In this document: in pieces, positions 8,394-19,240 of the stretch | Layout of the letters: each line of letters starts with the position of its first letter | Numbering within the stretch: position 1 is the stretch's first letter | Assembly: GCF_009827635.1 (NCBI RefSeq) | Contig: NZ_WTYW01000001.1 | Coordinates: 514,001-578,000, forward strand | DNA length: 64,000 nt | Direction of reading: 5' to 3' | From: Parapontixanthobacter aurantiacus | GTDB lineage: Bacteria; Pseudomonadota; Alphaproteobacteria; Sphingomonadales; Sphingomonadaceae | Program-made: the position numbers and the translations under genes | The notes under the pieces: model-generated | Told to the model about the DNA's origin: nothing | Database searches by the model: none | What the model saw: the letters and a program-made list of their open reading frames with translations, nothing else

Positions 8394-9128
8394 TTGACCG
8401 AGACTTCCTGGCTCTGGACCTATGTCGCCTGCATGGCCGCTGGCGCGGTATTGTTCTTCTTCTGGAGCCGCGATCCGCGCCACGTGCCGCAATACGAATA
8501 TGCCGTCGCGATCATGATTCCGGTCTGGTCCGGGCTTGCCTATACCGCGATGGCGCTGGGGCAGGGGACGATCGAGGTAAGCGGCCAGACCGTCTATTTT
8601 GCGCGTTATCTCGACTGGCTCGTCACGACGCCGCTGATACTGTTCGTCCTAGCATCGACCGGCATGTTCTTCAGGCCGCTCGACAAGACGACGATCTTCA
8701 CGCTTGTGGGACTGGACGTCATCATGATCCTGTCGGGTCTGTTCGCCGACCTGTCGGGCGAGAGCGCCGCGAAATGGTTCTGGTACGCAACTGGCTGCGT
8801 CTGCCTCGCCTTGATATTGGGCATCCTCTGGGGACGGGTAAGGCGCGAGGCGTTCGCCCACAACGCGGAAATCGGCGGTGCCTTCACGAGGGTGAATACT
8901 TATTTTACCCTGATGTGGCTCGGCTATCCCACGGTTTGGGCGCTGGGACCTTCGGGTATCGGCGTCATCGACAGCACGACCGAAGTGGCCCTCTTCGTCA
9001 TCCTGCCTATCTTCTCGAAAGTCGGCTTCTCGATCTACGACCTTTACGAACTGCGCAAACTCGCACCCAAGTTCTCGGAATTCGACGAGCCCAATCCCAA
9101 TTCCCGGTTGCGAAAGACGATCCCTTAG
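8394..9128 (+). CDS. Xenorhodopsin (predicted light-driven inward proton pump)
   Basis: 244-aa seven-helix retinal protein. Lys209 in FSKVGFS is the Schiff-base lysine. Helix C reads RYLDWLVTTP, giving Asp74, Thr78 and Val85 at the bacteriorhodopsin D85/T89/D96 positions (a DTV motif). The residue at the D212 position is Pro205 (LPIFSK), the hallmark shared with Anabaena sensory rhodopsin and xenorhodopsins, and Asp216, seven residues after the lysine, matches the cytoplasmic acidic residue of ASR (D217) and the inward-pump acceptor in PoXeR. The helix G segment is nearly superposable on ASR. No transducer, carotenoid or blh gene adjoins, so retinal supply must be encoded elsewhere. The start is a TTG with CGGAG upstream; a later Met at residue 14 would cut helix A. 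Confidence 0.92.
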   Translation: MTETSWLWTYVACMAAGAVLFFFWSRDPRHVPQYEYAVAIMIPVWSGLAYTAMALGQGTIEVSGQTVYFARYLDWLVTTPLILFVLASTGMFFRPLDKTTIFTLVGLDVIMILSGLFADLSGESAAKWFWYATGCVCLALILGILWGRVRREAFAHNAEIGGAFTRVNTYFTLMWLGYPTVWALGPSGIGVIDSTTEVALFVILPIFSKVGFSIYDLYELRKLAPKFSEFDEPNPNSRLRKTIP

Positions 9129-9138
9129 CAAACAAGAA

Positions 9139-9180
9139 GGGGGTAACCGGTAAGACCGATCACCCCCCTCGTATTATTTT
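9139..9180 (+). terminator. Intrinsic terminator after the xenorhodopsin gene
   Basis: GGGGGT at 9139-9144 pairs with ACCCCC at about 9162-9167, extended by an imperfect CCGGT/ACCGA inner stem, and is followed by a T-rich tract (GTATTATTTT) on the plus strand. Confidence 0.7.
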
Positions 9181-9204
9181 GCCGGAGCAATCCGGCGACG
9201 GCGC

Positions 9205-10878
<1,674 letters not shown>

Positions 10879-11051
10879 TGGTCGGTTTCCTCGTTCGCGC
10901 GGCAGCATGGCCGCTTTCGATTGTGGGTAAATGCGTTGGCCGCCAGATAGGTCGTGCCGGACAAAGGAGCAAGCCTTGGTCTCTAAGGGGTGGGCTTGCC
11001 GGGCCGAGGCCGCTTTCCATTCGGCACGGGCATCGCTATGCGCCTGTGACC

Positions 11052-12440
11052 ATGGATTTTTTCAGAACGTTCGCGGCCCCCGTCGCCCTTGTCGCCCTTG
11101 CCATCAACCCTGCCGAAGCCGACGCTCAGGCGACGGGTTCGACCAATCCGCAAGCCGAGCGGGCGCTGAGCGAAGACACCATCGCCTACGATTTCGTGGA
11201 AGGCATCACGACCGAAGTCGGCCCGCGTCAGGCAGGTACCGAAGCCGAGGCGCGCGGCCGCGTCTGGGCCGAGCGATGGCTGACCGCCAACGACTTTACC
11301 AATGTGGCGGACGAGCCCTTCATGATGGATACCTGGGTGCGCGGCGAGGAAGAGGCGGAAATCGTTTCTCCCTTTGCGCAGCCGCTCGCCATTGCCGCGC
11401 TCGGCAATTCGGCCTCGACCGGTCCGGACGGGATTACTGCGGAGGTCGTCTATTTCCCGACCTATGCTGCGCTTCAAGCAGCGCCGGAAGGCAGCCTCGC
11501 CGGCAAGATCGCCTTTATCTCGCACGCGATGAGCCCGACGCAGGACGGTTCGCAATACGGTTTCGCCGGACCCGCACGCTGGACCGGCCCCTCACTAGCC
11601 GCCAGCAAGGGGGCGGTCGCTACCGTCATCCGCTCCGTGGGGACCGACTATCACCGCAATCCCCATACCGGCGGCACGACCTTCGCAGAAGGTGTGGAAC
11701 CCATTCCGGCGGGCGCACTCTCGCTGCCCGATGCCGATAATCTAATCCGGATGTTCGAACGCGCGAACGGGCGAGCCATCACCATGAAGCTGGTCCTGAC
11801 GCCCCGCCTGCTCGGCGAGACGCAAAGCGGCAACGTCGTCGGCGAGATCGTCGGTCGCGACCCCTCGCTGCCGCCCGTCTTGCTCGCCTGTCACCTTGAT
11901 AGCTGGGATCTGGGGACGGGCGCGTTCGACGATGCCGCGGGTTGCGGGATCGTCGCGGCGGCCGCGAAACATGTTGCGGAAGCCGGTCAGCCGCTCCGCA
12001 CCATCCGCGTTCTTTTCGCGGGCGCAGAGGAAACCGGCCTCTGGGGCAGCAAGGCTTATGCCGCGGCCCATGCCGACGAACCCATCGCGGTCGCACTGGA
12101 AAGTGATTTCGGGGCGGACCGGATCTGGCGCTTCGACAGCAATTTCACCGAGAGCAACCCCGATCTTTATCGTCGCATCGCGGCAGCGGTCGCACCATTC
12201 GGCGTCGCGCCTTCAGCTGAAGTCGCGACCGGCGGGGCGGACATCAATATCGCCCGCGAACGAGGAACGGCGATCATCGACTTGCAGCAGGACGGAACGC
12301 GCTATTTCGATCTGCATCACACGCCGGACGACACGCTCGACAAAATCGATCCCGCCCAGTTGCGGCAGAACGTCGCAGTCTGGACCGCCGTGACGGCAAT
12401 TCTCGCCAACGAACCGCGACCGATCAAGCCGAGCGAATAG
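11052..12440 (+). CDS. Secreted M28-family zinc metallopeptidase
   Basis: 462 aa with an N-terminal signal peptide (MDFFRTFAAPVALVALAINPAEADAQA). A protease-associated (PA)-like insert lies around residues 115-215. The M28 zinc-site residues are readable: CHLDSWDLGTGAFDDAAG (His and bridging Asp), FAGAEETGLWGSKAY (catalytic Glu pair), ALESDFGAD and a late His in LHHTPDDTLDKI. The family contains aminopeptidases and carboxypeptidases; the exact specificity is unknown. The start is the ATG that begins the signal peptide; the frame stays open to 10878 without signal character. It ends with no gap against the convergent MATE gene. Confidence 0.87.
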   Translation: MDFFRTFAAPVALVALAINPAEADAQATGSTNPQAERALSEDTIAYDFVEGITTEVGPRQAGTEAEARGRVWAERWLTANDFTNVADEPFMMDTWVRGEEEAEIVSPFAQPLAIAALGNSASTGPDGITAEVVYFPTYAALQAAPEGSLAGKIAFISHAMSPTQDGSQYGFAGPARWTGPSLAASKGAVATVIRSVGTDYHRNPHTGGTTFAEGVEPIPAGALSLPDADNLIRMFERANGRAITMKLVLTPRLLGETQSGNVVGEIVGRDPSLPPVLLACHLDSWDLGTGAFDDAAGCGIVAAAAKHVAEAGQPLRTIRVLFAGAEETGLWGSKAYAAAHADEPIAVALESDFGADRIWRFDSNFTESNPDLYRRIAAAVAPFGVAPSAEVATGGADINIARERGTAIIDLQQDGTRYFDLHHTPDDTLDKIDPAQLRQNVAVWTAVTAILANEPRPIKPSE

Positions 12441-13703
12441 TCAGGCGATCCTGCTCGACAAACGGCGCAGCATAACCGCCTGGATCGCCGCGCGTGCGAG
12501 CAGGAACAGGGTGAAGGAAATCCACAACCCGTTGCTTCCCAAGGGCCAGGTCAGCCACAGGCTCACAGCATAAAGCAGCGAGGCTCCGATCATCGAGACG
12601 AGGAGCGCGCGCGTCCAGCTCGCCGCGACATAGACGCCGTCGAAGATGAAGCCGAGAACGCCTGCGACCGGAAAGGCAAGCAGCCACGGCCAGACCTCGT
12701 AGGCCGCGTCGAGAACGGCGGGTGTCGCGGCGAAACTGGCGATGATCGGCTTTCCCAGGATGATGAAGACCGCCGACACAGCGAGGGCGACCGCCAATCC
12801 GCGCAGGATGATCGCGCGAATATAGTGGCGAAAGCCGGCGGCGTCGCGTTCTCCGAAACGTTCTCCGTTCAGGACCTGCGCCGCATTCTCGAAACCGTCC
12901 AGCAGCAGGGCGGTCAGCACGAACAGCTGATAGAGAATGCCGTTCGCCGCGAGCACTGCATCGCCGCGCTCTGCGCTCAACCGGGTGAGGGCGGCCAGCG
13001 CCACCATAAGGACGATCGTTCTCAGGAACAGGTCGCGATTGACGGACAGGAACGGGCGAACGGCTTGCCAGCCGATCAATGCTGCATCGAGGCGAAGTCG
13101 CCCGACCCGCGTGAAGACCGCATCCCGCCGAAGGAATGCGGCGATGACCGCCAGTTTGGTATATTCCGCGATGAGACTGGACCATCCGATCCCTGCGATG
13201 CCCCAATCGAGGCTCAGCACGAACCACAGGCCGAGCCCGACATTGGCGAGATTGTAGGCCACCTCGATCAGCAGGACCGCACGCATCTGGCGGCGCCCGA
13301 CCATGAAGCCGACAAGCGCGAGATTGCACATGACGCCGGGCGCGGTCCAGTAGCGGATCCCCGCATAGGTCCCGGCGGCGGCAAGGACGTCACCTTCCGC
13401 TCCCAGCGCCGACAGCAGCAGGGGCAAAAGCACGGGTTTGAAGAGAAGCAGGAGTAGCCCGATCGTCAGACCGACGAAGAGGCCGCGCACGAGCACGCCG
13501 ACCTGCGCCGTGTCGCCCTCCCGCGTGCCTGCCTGCGCGACCAGTCCGGTCGTCCCGGTCTTGAGGAAGTTCATCGCCGTGAAAAGCAGCGCGAACAGGC
13601 GTGCTCCTACGTCCACCGCGCCTTGCGCCGCGGTATCGCCCATCCGCCCGACGATCCACATATCGCCGAGACCGATCAGCGCGGTCGCGACATTGGTGAT
13701 CAT
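12441..13703 (-). CDS. MATE-family multidrug/Na+ efflux transporter (DinF-like)
   Basis: 420 aa as drawn, with about 12 hydrophobic helices. The N-terminal region (TNVATALIGLGDMWIVGRMGDTAAQGAVDVGARLF) and GTTGLVAQAGTREG are typical of the DinF/NorM-type MATE family, which exports cationic drugs in exchange for H+ or Na+. The true N terminus is unclear: MATE proteins usually have some 15-25 residues before this point, and the frame is open upstream to a TGA at about 13790 and reads SRPTIDRRAIWAIAVPA, which looks like genuine family sequence, but contains no ATG, GTG or TTG. A rare start (CTG, ATT or ATC) or an upstream indel is possible. Confidence 0.85.
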   Translation of the reverse strand: MITNVATALIGLGDMWIVGRMGDTAAQGAVDVGARLFALLFTAMNFLKTGTTGLVAQAGTREGDTAQVGVLVRGLFVGLTIGLLLLLFKPVLLPLLLSALGAEGDVLAAAGTYAGIRYWTAPGVMCNLALVGFMVGRRQMRAVLLIEVAYNLANVGLGLWFVLSLDWGIAGIGWSSLIAEYTKLAVIAAFLRRDAVFTRVGRLRLDAALIGWQAVRPFLSVNRDLFLRTIVLMVALAALTRLSAERGDAVLAANGILYQLFVLTALLLDGFENAAQVLNGERFGERDAAGFRHYIRAIILRGLAVALAVSAVFIILGKPIIASFAATPAVLDAAYEVWPWLLAFPVAGVLGFIFDGVYVAASWTRALLVSMIGASLLYAVSLWLTWPLGSNGLWISFTLFLLARAAIQAVMLRRLSSRIA

Positions 13704-14207
13704 CGCCGGGACGGCAATCGCCCAGATCGCGCGGCGGTCTATGGTCGGGCGGCTATCTTGCGAAACGATAATGCCAACCAGCTTTCTTCAATCGCGTCTT
13801 CGCGGATCATAACATGAGGCAGTCTCTAACATCGAAACTTGCTTACCTGACTACTATCGAAAAATCGTCGAACTGAATCATTGAACGCTTGTTCCTGTTC
13901 GGGAAACAGGGAAGCAAATCGATATATCGCACGCAGTTTGAATGGAACTCGTACGCCGATTCGACGATGACCGACTGTCTAGGCTTTTCTTAAATTTGCT
14001 AATTTTGCCCGTACTTTACTTCGCGTTCGAACCTTCCTAGGAGCGTTGCGTTACTCGTGGCGGGACCGGGTAAATTCTTGCGGACGAGCTACCTTCCGCT
14101 GTCTGACGCAAGCGATAATTCGCGCGGATAGAAAGCGCCCCAAAAGACTAACGAGCGTCTTGTCGATCTGCGTTAGCGACTAGTTGCGAGGACGAGGTCG
14201 ACATTCA
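13704..14207. other. AT-richer intergenic region before the acyltransferase gene
   Basis: About 500 bp without a supportable gene, apart from the likely missing 5' end of the MATE gene (13704 to about 13790). Base composition is visibly lower in GC than in the flanks. A short hairpin (CCTGTT-CGGGA-AACAGG, about 13895-13911) is present. Probably carries the promoter of the acyltransferase gene. Confidence 0.5.
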
Positions 14208-16262
14208 ATGGCAAGCCAAACCTCACCGGTCTCTACGATGTTCCACGGCAAGGGTGGGAGGTCCGCGGTCCGGCCATTTCGCGACGATGTACAAGGCTTG
14301 CGTGGCATCGCGGTTTTGCTCGTCGTCCTCTATCACGCTGGGGTCCCTGGATTGTCTGGGGGATTTGTAGGTGTCGACGTTTTCTTCGTCATCTCCGGCT
14401 TTCTTATAACACCCATCCTGTACGACGAAGTTCTGAGGGAAGGGCGCATCGACTTTCTTAATTTTATGGCTCGCCGCATCAGGCGTCTGCTTCCGGCAAT
14501 GATAGTCGTTCTGATCTTCACCGGCCTGGCCGGTTTGCTCATTTATTCTCCTTATCAACATTCCGAGCTTGCCAATACGGTTCTCTCCTGCGCGGTATAT
14601 GCGAGCAATCTTTTGTTCGTTTGGAGGCAAACGGATTATCTTGCCGATAATCTAAGTGAGAGCCCACTCCTGCACACTTGGTCTCTTTCAGTCGAAGAGC
14701 AATTCTATTTCATCTGGCCGTTAACTATCTTCGCATTCGCCAGGATAGGTCGACGAACACAAAAGGGCGTTTATTTCGCCGTAATATCGGGGATTGGCCT
14801 TGCTGGTGCGCTGTCGTTCGCTTCCTCGGTCTGGTTGACCGACACGTATCAGTCCTTCGCGTTTTTTATGATGCCGACACGAATATGGGAGTTCGCCGCC
14901 GGGGGCGCAGCGGCGCTCTCAACGAGACTGTTTAGTATTTATGGCGGAAATCGATGGCTGTCCCTCGCATCGTTCGCAGCTCTCGTCATTTTGCTGGCGA
15001 CTGCGTCAATATTCGATGAGCAAACTCTGTTTCCCGGCACGGCAGCGGCGATTCCTGTAATAGCAACTACCGTTTTGCTCGCACTAGGTTCATGGACGAA
15101 CGACGGACCGATGACGAGGGCTCTGAAAGTAAAACCACTAAGCTACGTTGGAACGATATCCTATTCATTCTACCTTTGGCATTGGCCTATCTTGCTATTG
15201 GCCGACGAATTGGGGACGGGAGAACATATTATCGAGCGACTCTTTCTTGTCGCTATTTCTTTTATTGTTGCGATAATCTCTTACCACTGCATTGAAAATC
15301 CTGTCCGCCATAGTCGAGTGCTATCGAGCAAGCCGCTTCGATCTATCTCCATGCTCGTCGTCTTTAGCTGCGTCGGCATCGTCGCTGCTCTTACTTGGCG
15401 ATTGGCTGCCGAAGGTTGGAAAATGCAGCCTGATCAGAAAGTCTACGCGGCGGCAGCGGTTCAGAATACGACGTTGCGCGATGCGGGCTGCGTTGCAGAC
15501 TTCTACGAGCGCGCGGTACGTCCTTGCCGCTTTGGAACTCAAAATGGCAGTCGCACGATCGTCCTTCTTGGGGACAGCCACGCTGCGCAGTGGTTCACGC
15601 CAATTCGTGAGATCGCCGAGCGGCGGGGATGGAAATTGATCACTCTGGTAAAAGTCGCCTGTCCTCCGGCGCATGTAAGCTTTTATTACCAGTCTCTGGG
15701 ACGTCGTTATCGCGAGTGTGAACAATGGCGCGGCGCGGCACTGCAATACATATCGGAGTTAGCCCCCGAGCTTGTCGTAGTAACAGGGTCGCTAGCTTAC
15801 GCGGTAGACCCTGAAGCTTGGCGGACTGGCACGGGTCAATTATTTGATGAACTAACTGCTTCTGGAAGCCACGTTCTCCAACTACGCGACAATCCGCGAC
15901 CAGGCTTCGATGTAGTGGCTTGCTTGTCACAGGCGAGCTGGGGGGCGGAATGGCGTCGGTCGCTCGGCTTGCCGCCGCAAGACTGCCGCTTCGAACGCGC
16001 GGGCACCTTAAATACCGAACGTTATAAGGGAGAGTATAGTGAGATTGCCGCGAGAAGGCTGGTAACCGGCCTTGATCTTACTGATCGAATCTGTCCCGGT
16101 TCAATTTGTCCAGTCGAACGTAGTGGGCAAGTGATCTATCGGGACACCAATCATCTGACCGAATACTTCGTAAAGACTTTGTCCGGCGAGCTTTCGGTCA
16201 TAATCAATAAAATTATGTCGCGTCGGACCGATAGCGAGATACGATCTTCCGAGGCCCCTTAG
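14208..16262 (+). CDS. OafA/YrhL-type acyltransferase with C-terminal SGNH domain
   Basis: 684 aa. Residues ~25-370 are an acyltransferase-3 membrane domain with about ten helices: the R-x10-H motif is RGIAVLLVVLYH, GVDVFFVISGFL follows, and SLSVEEQFYFIWP is the conserved loop. Residues ~440-670 form a periplasmic SGNH/GDSL-like domain with LLGDSHAAQW and the C-terminal catalytic DTNH pair. Such fusions O-acetylate lipopolysaccharide O-antigen or exopolysaccharide. The start ATG at 14208 follows GAGGACGAGG. Codon use and base composition are clearly more AT-rich than in neighbours, and the gene lies next to two tRNA genes, suggesting acquisition by transfer. Confidence 0.92.
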   Translation: MASQTSPVSTMFHGKGGRSAVRPFRDDVQGLRGIAVLLVVLYHAGVPGLSGGFVGVDVFFVISGFLITPILYDEVLREGRIDFLNFMARRIRRLLPAMIVVLIFTGLAGLLIYSPYQHSELANTVLSCAVYASNLLFVWRQTDYLADNLSESPLLHTWSLSVEEQFYFIWPLTIFAFARIGRRTQKGVYFAVISGIGLAGALSFASSVWLTDTYQSFAFFMMPTRIWEFAAGGAAALSTRLFSIYGGNRWLSLASFAALVILLATASIFDEQTLFPGTAAAIPVIATTVLLALGSWTNDGPMTRALKVKPLSYVGTISYSFYLWHWPILLLADELGTGEHIIERLFLVAISFIVAIISYHCIENPVRHSRVLSSKPLRSISMLVVFSCVGIVAALTWRLAAEGWKMQPDQKVYAAAAVQNTTLRDAGCVADFYERAVRPCRFGTQNGSRTIVLLGDSHAAQWFTPIREIAERRGWKLITLVKVACPPAHVSFYYQSLGRRYRECEQWRGAALQYISELAPELVVVTGSLAYAVDPEAWRTGTGQLFDELTASGSHVLQLRDNPRPGFDVVACLSQASWGAEWRRSLGLPPQDCRFERAGTLNTERYKGEYSEIAARRLVTGLDLTDRICPGSICPVERSGQVIYRDTNHLTEYFVKTLSGELSVIINKIMSRRTDSEIRSSEAP

Positions 16263-16387
16263 ATCGTCGACCGTCTTGACGCTTCAACAAGTCCTAACGA
16301 CCGACAATTTCAGCGATGCAGCTAATCTCGGCGGCCATTATATATGAGGTTCATCTAAGTCATGAAAGCGCAAGAGACTGCGTAAGT

Positions 16388-16464
16388 TGGTCGGGGAGAC
16401 TGGATTCGAACCAGCGACCCCCTGTACCCAAAACAGGTGCGCTACCAGGCTGCGCCACTCCCCG
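16388..16464 (-). tRNA. tRNA-Pro (anticodon TGG)
   Basis: 77-nt cloverleaf read on the minus strand, with encoded CCA. The acceptor stem CGGGGAG pairs with CTCCCCG (16392-16398 / 16458-16464), the T-loop is GGTTCGAATCC, and the anticodon stem CCTGT/ACAGG encloses loop TTTGGGT with anticodon TGG. Confidence 0.95.
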
Positions 16465-16501
16465 ACCGGAGCCAATCCGAACGACCACGCCAAAGTGCAT
16501 C

Positions 16502-16578
16502 TGGTGGGCCCGGCAGGACTCGAACCCGCGACCTAGCCGTTATGAGCGGCCAGCTCTAACCAACTGAGCTACAGGCCC
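16502..16578 (-). tRNA. tRNA with CAT anticodon (elongator Met, or Ile2)
   Basis: 77-nt cloverleaf on the minus strand with encoded CCA. Acceptor GGGCCTG pairs with CGGGCCC; T-loop GGTTCGAGTCC; anticodon loop CTCATAA. The CAT anticodon fits elongator tRNA-Met or the lysidine-modified tRNA-Ile2; it is not the initiator because the first acceptor pair is G-C. Identity elements alone do not let me choose. Confidence 0.9.
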
Positions 16579-16713
16579 GCCTGATGCCGCTTGGTCGGAT
16601 GCCCGCAAAGGGCGTCCCCGATTGACTGCGGCAGCGCGTAGCCCGGCGCGCTCGCGCTGGCAAGCATCCATCGCAAAATTCGCATTCGCGGGCCGGGGCG
16701 CTCCCGTTCGACC

Positions 16714-18468
16714 CTAGGCGTCGGTGGTCAGTTCCTCGCCAGTTTCCCGGCGTTCCGGATCGGGCGAGGGCAGGACGAGCACGACATTGCCGTTTTCGCG
16801 TAGCAGGTCGCCGCCCGCGCGCCGCGCCTCGCTGCGTGCAAGGCGCAGGGCGAACCCGTCGCCGAGCATCCCGCTGCGCACCGGCGCTCCGGTCTCGGTC
16901 ACGCCTTCCAATGCGAACACGTCTTCCTGTGCGGCCAGCGCGGCCGGAAGATCGACCGACAGCAGGGTGAAGCGCCCTTCGCGCACCTGCCGGATGCCGA
17001 TGGCGAAAACATCGCTCGGCTCGCACCAGCCGGCAATGGTCGCGAGGATGCGCCAGCTGAGCGACTCGAGATCGGGACAATTCAGGGCAACGACGGCGCT
17101 GCGCGTTTCGAACTGGCTTTCGAAATAGCGTACGCGCTCGCTCATCGCGCCGCGCAGGCGGTCGAGCTGTCGCTTGACGATCGGCAGGAGGTCGCACTCG
17201 CCCTCCGCCATGATGCTGTCGCCCGTTTCGAGCCGGGCGAAGCGCTCGATCTCCTCGAAGCCGGCCATCATCGCGGCGCTGTCGCCGGCAATCGAAGCGG
17301 CGAGCGCGCGATAATTATGCGGCACGCTGCCGTGCATCTGCTGCTGGATGAGTTCGGCAAAGCCCTGAACCGCGTTCACCGGGGTGCGCAATTCATGAAG
17401 GATCTGGCGAACCTGGTCCGAGGCTTCGCGGTTAATGCCCGCCGCGCGCACTTCTGGCGGCGCGACGCGGGAGAAGCTGCCACCATGCCCGATGAAGGCG
17501 CCGGTCGCATCGGCAAATTGCGGAAATGCCCGGACGATCCAGCGGCTTGTTATGCTTGGAGCCCCGACGAGTTCGAGCGTGATATTCTCCAGCGGCTGCA
17601 TCGTCCGGATTGCCTGACGTAATTCCCACGTGTCGCCGGTCGTTCGCTGGGCGAGCAGCGAAGCGCCGATGACGCTCGGCGCGATCTCGGGATCGGCCCA
17701 GACGATGCGACCCTCGGCATCGCTGAGGAAACGGAAGTGCGACGGGCCCGCATCGTCGCGCTGCCTGCGCTTGGCAGTGCGCTGTTCGGTCGCTTCGCGG
17801 TTCTGTCGGTAAGCGTCGATCCGGCGAACGATGCCGCCGATCGACGTGATGTTGTCATTGGCTTTGTCCGTTTCGCACTCGATCAGTTCGCGCTCGACCG
17901 GGCTCGCGTCCCGCTCGAAGTCGATTGCTGGACCATCCGCTTCACTCTCTTCCGGCGTATCGTCCTGTATGTCCGCCCCATCGTCGTTCGCCGGGTCTGC
18001 CGCTGCATCATCGGCGACCCAGTTGTCCGGCAAGGGAAGCGCGCGATCATGCACGCCCAGCCGCTCGAGAACCTGCGTCGCTGCGGGCGGCAAATCGTCG
18101 CGGAGGCGAAGGAAACCGCGGGCACGGACCGGCAGGGCGGGGATGAGATCGGCCCATTCCTCCGGGCTCAATTTGACCTTGCCCAGCGCAGCTGAGGCGA
18201 TGTCGGGCGATTCGCCGGCGAAGTACGAGGCGAGCGATGCATTGCGAAAGCGCCAGCCGGCCTCGCGCAGGATTGCCGCCCGCTCCTTCTCCGCGATTTG
18301 CGCTTCGAGCGCGTCCATGCGTTGCCACGCTTCGGCCATCAGCTCGTCGTCGATCATGGTATGGATATGGCCCATGATATCGAGCAACTGACGATATTGA
18401 GTGCGGATCGCACGCTCGCCCGTAACGCGCTGGCTCAGCACCGTTTTAAGGCGATCGTCGATATACAA
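16714..18468 (-). CDS. Cytoplasmic sensor histidine kinase with degenerate ATPase domain
   Basis: 584 aa, no membrane segments. Residues 1-240 are helical with an acidic, low-complexity linker (~150-200); ~245-330 look PAS-like (FRFLSDAEGRIVWAD). The HisKA helix ILHELRTPVNAVQGFAELI supplies His358. The expected N-box Asn and the G1 DxGxG motif are not recognisable in the C-terminal part (SWRILATIAGW...), while a G2-like GMLGDGFALRLARSEARRAGGDL is present. It may therefore act as a phosphotransferase or a pseudokinase and not as an autokinase; this is inference. A solitary gene next to the divergent Lrp gene; the ATG at 18468 is the first start of the frame. Confidence 0.82.
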   Translation of the reverse strand: MYIDDRLKTVLSQRVTGERAIRTQYRQLLDIMGHIHTMIDDELMAEAWQRMDALEAQIAEKERAAILREAGWRFRNASLASYFAGESPDIASAALGKVKLSPEEWADLIPALPVRARGFLRLRDDLPPAATQVLERLGVHDRALPLPDNWVADDAAADPANDDGADIQDDTPEESEADGPAIDFERDASPVERELIECETDKANDNITSIGGIVRRIDAYRQNREATEQRTAKRRQRDDAGPSHFRFLSDAEGRIVWADPEIAPSVIGASLLAQRTTGDTWELRQAIRTMQPLENITLELVGAPSITSRWIVRAFPQFADATGAFIGHGGSFSRVAPPEVRAAGINREASDQVRQILHELRTPVNAVQGFAELIQQQMHGSVPHNYRALAASIAGDSAAMMAGFEEIERFARLETGDSIMAEGECDLLPIVKRQLDRLRGAMSERVRYFESQFETRSAVVALNCPDLESLSWRILATIAGWCEPSDVFAIGIRQVREGRFTLLSVDLPAALAAQEDVFALEGVTETGAPVRSGMLGDGFALRLARSEARRAGGDLLRENGNVVLVLPSPDPERRETGEELTTDA

Positions 18469-18716
18469 GCGGCACTCCCTGTCTCGCTGCCCGGACCCCT
18501 TCCCATCGGGAGGGCGCGGCGCTTCCTTAATGCGTTATTTAGGACGTTTGATAGCCGTCCGCCGCGAAACCTCGCGGCGCGTCACAAAGCGGGACGGAAG
18601 ATGGTTAAGGAAATAATCTTAGCAATTCTGGCAATGGCTGATATGCTGCCATTGTCTATCCGGAAGGATTCTTGCCACCGGCTGAGCGCGAAAACTGCGC
18701 GAGGGACGAGAAGCAA

Positions 18717-19178
18717 ATGGAAAAATACGACGAAATCGATCGCCGGCTGCTAGCCGAATTGCAGGACGAAGGTCGCATCACCAATGTCGAACTCGCGCAT
18801 CGGGTCGGCCTGACCGCTCCGCCGTGTCTGCGGCGCGTGAGGGGGTTGGAAGAGGATGGCGTCATCCGCGGCTATCACGCCGATCTCGATCCGTCGAAGC
18901 TCGGCTTCACGATTACCGTCTTCGCCATGGTCAGCCTGAAGAGCCAGGCAGAAGACGCCCTGCGAGAATTCGAGAACGCCATGCGCGAATTTCCCGAAGT
19001 ACGCGAATGTCACATGCTGAACGGGGAGATCGACTTCATCCTGAAGATCGTCTGCCGCGACCTGCAAAGCTTTCAGGAATTCCTGACCGGCAAGTTGACG
19101 CCTGCTCCAAATGTGGAAAGCGTCAAGACCTCGCTAACGATCCGCACTGCGAAACACGCACCAGGCGTTCCGATCTAG
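18717..19178 (+). CDS. Lrp/AsnC-family transcriptional regulator
   Basis: 153 aa. An N-terminal winged HTH (EIDRRLLAELQDEGRITNVELAHRVGLTAPPCLRRVRGLEEDGVI) is followed by an AsnC ligand-binding/RAM domain (VFAMVSLKSQAEDALREFENAM, VRECHMLNGEIDFILKI). Members bind amino acids and regulate their metabolism as oligomers. GAGGGACGAG lies upstream of the ATG. The effector is unknown; divergent from the sensor kinase gene. Confidence 0.92.
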   Translation: MEKYDEIDRRLLAELQDEGRITNVELAHRVGLTAPPCLRRVRGLEEDGVIRGYHADLDPSKLGFTITVFAMVSLKSQAEDALREFENAMREFPEVRECHMLNGEIDFILKIVCRDLQSFQEFLTGKLTPAPNVESVKTSLTIRTAKHAPGVPI

Positions 19179-19204
19179 CGGAGAGCCGGGCTGAAAGTTT
19201 GAAT

Positions 19205-19240
19205 AAAAACCGAAGCCCGTTACAGGCTCACTCGGCTTTT
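19205..19240. terminator. Bidirectional intrinsic terminator between lrp-like gene and accC
   Basis: CCGAAGCCC (19210-19218) pairs imperfectly with GGCTCACTCGG (19225-19235). T-rich tracts lie on both sides (CTTTTTCG on plus; GGTTTTTATTC on minus), so it can serve both convergent genes. It overlaps the last codons of accC. Confidence 0.5.
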
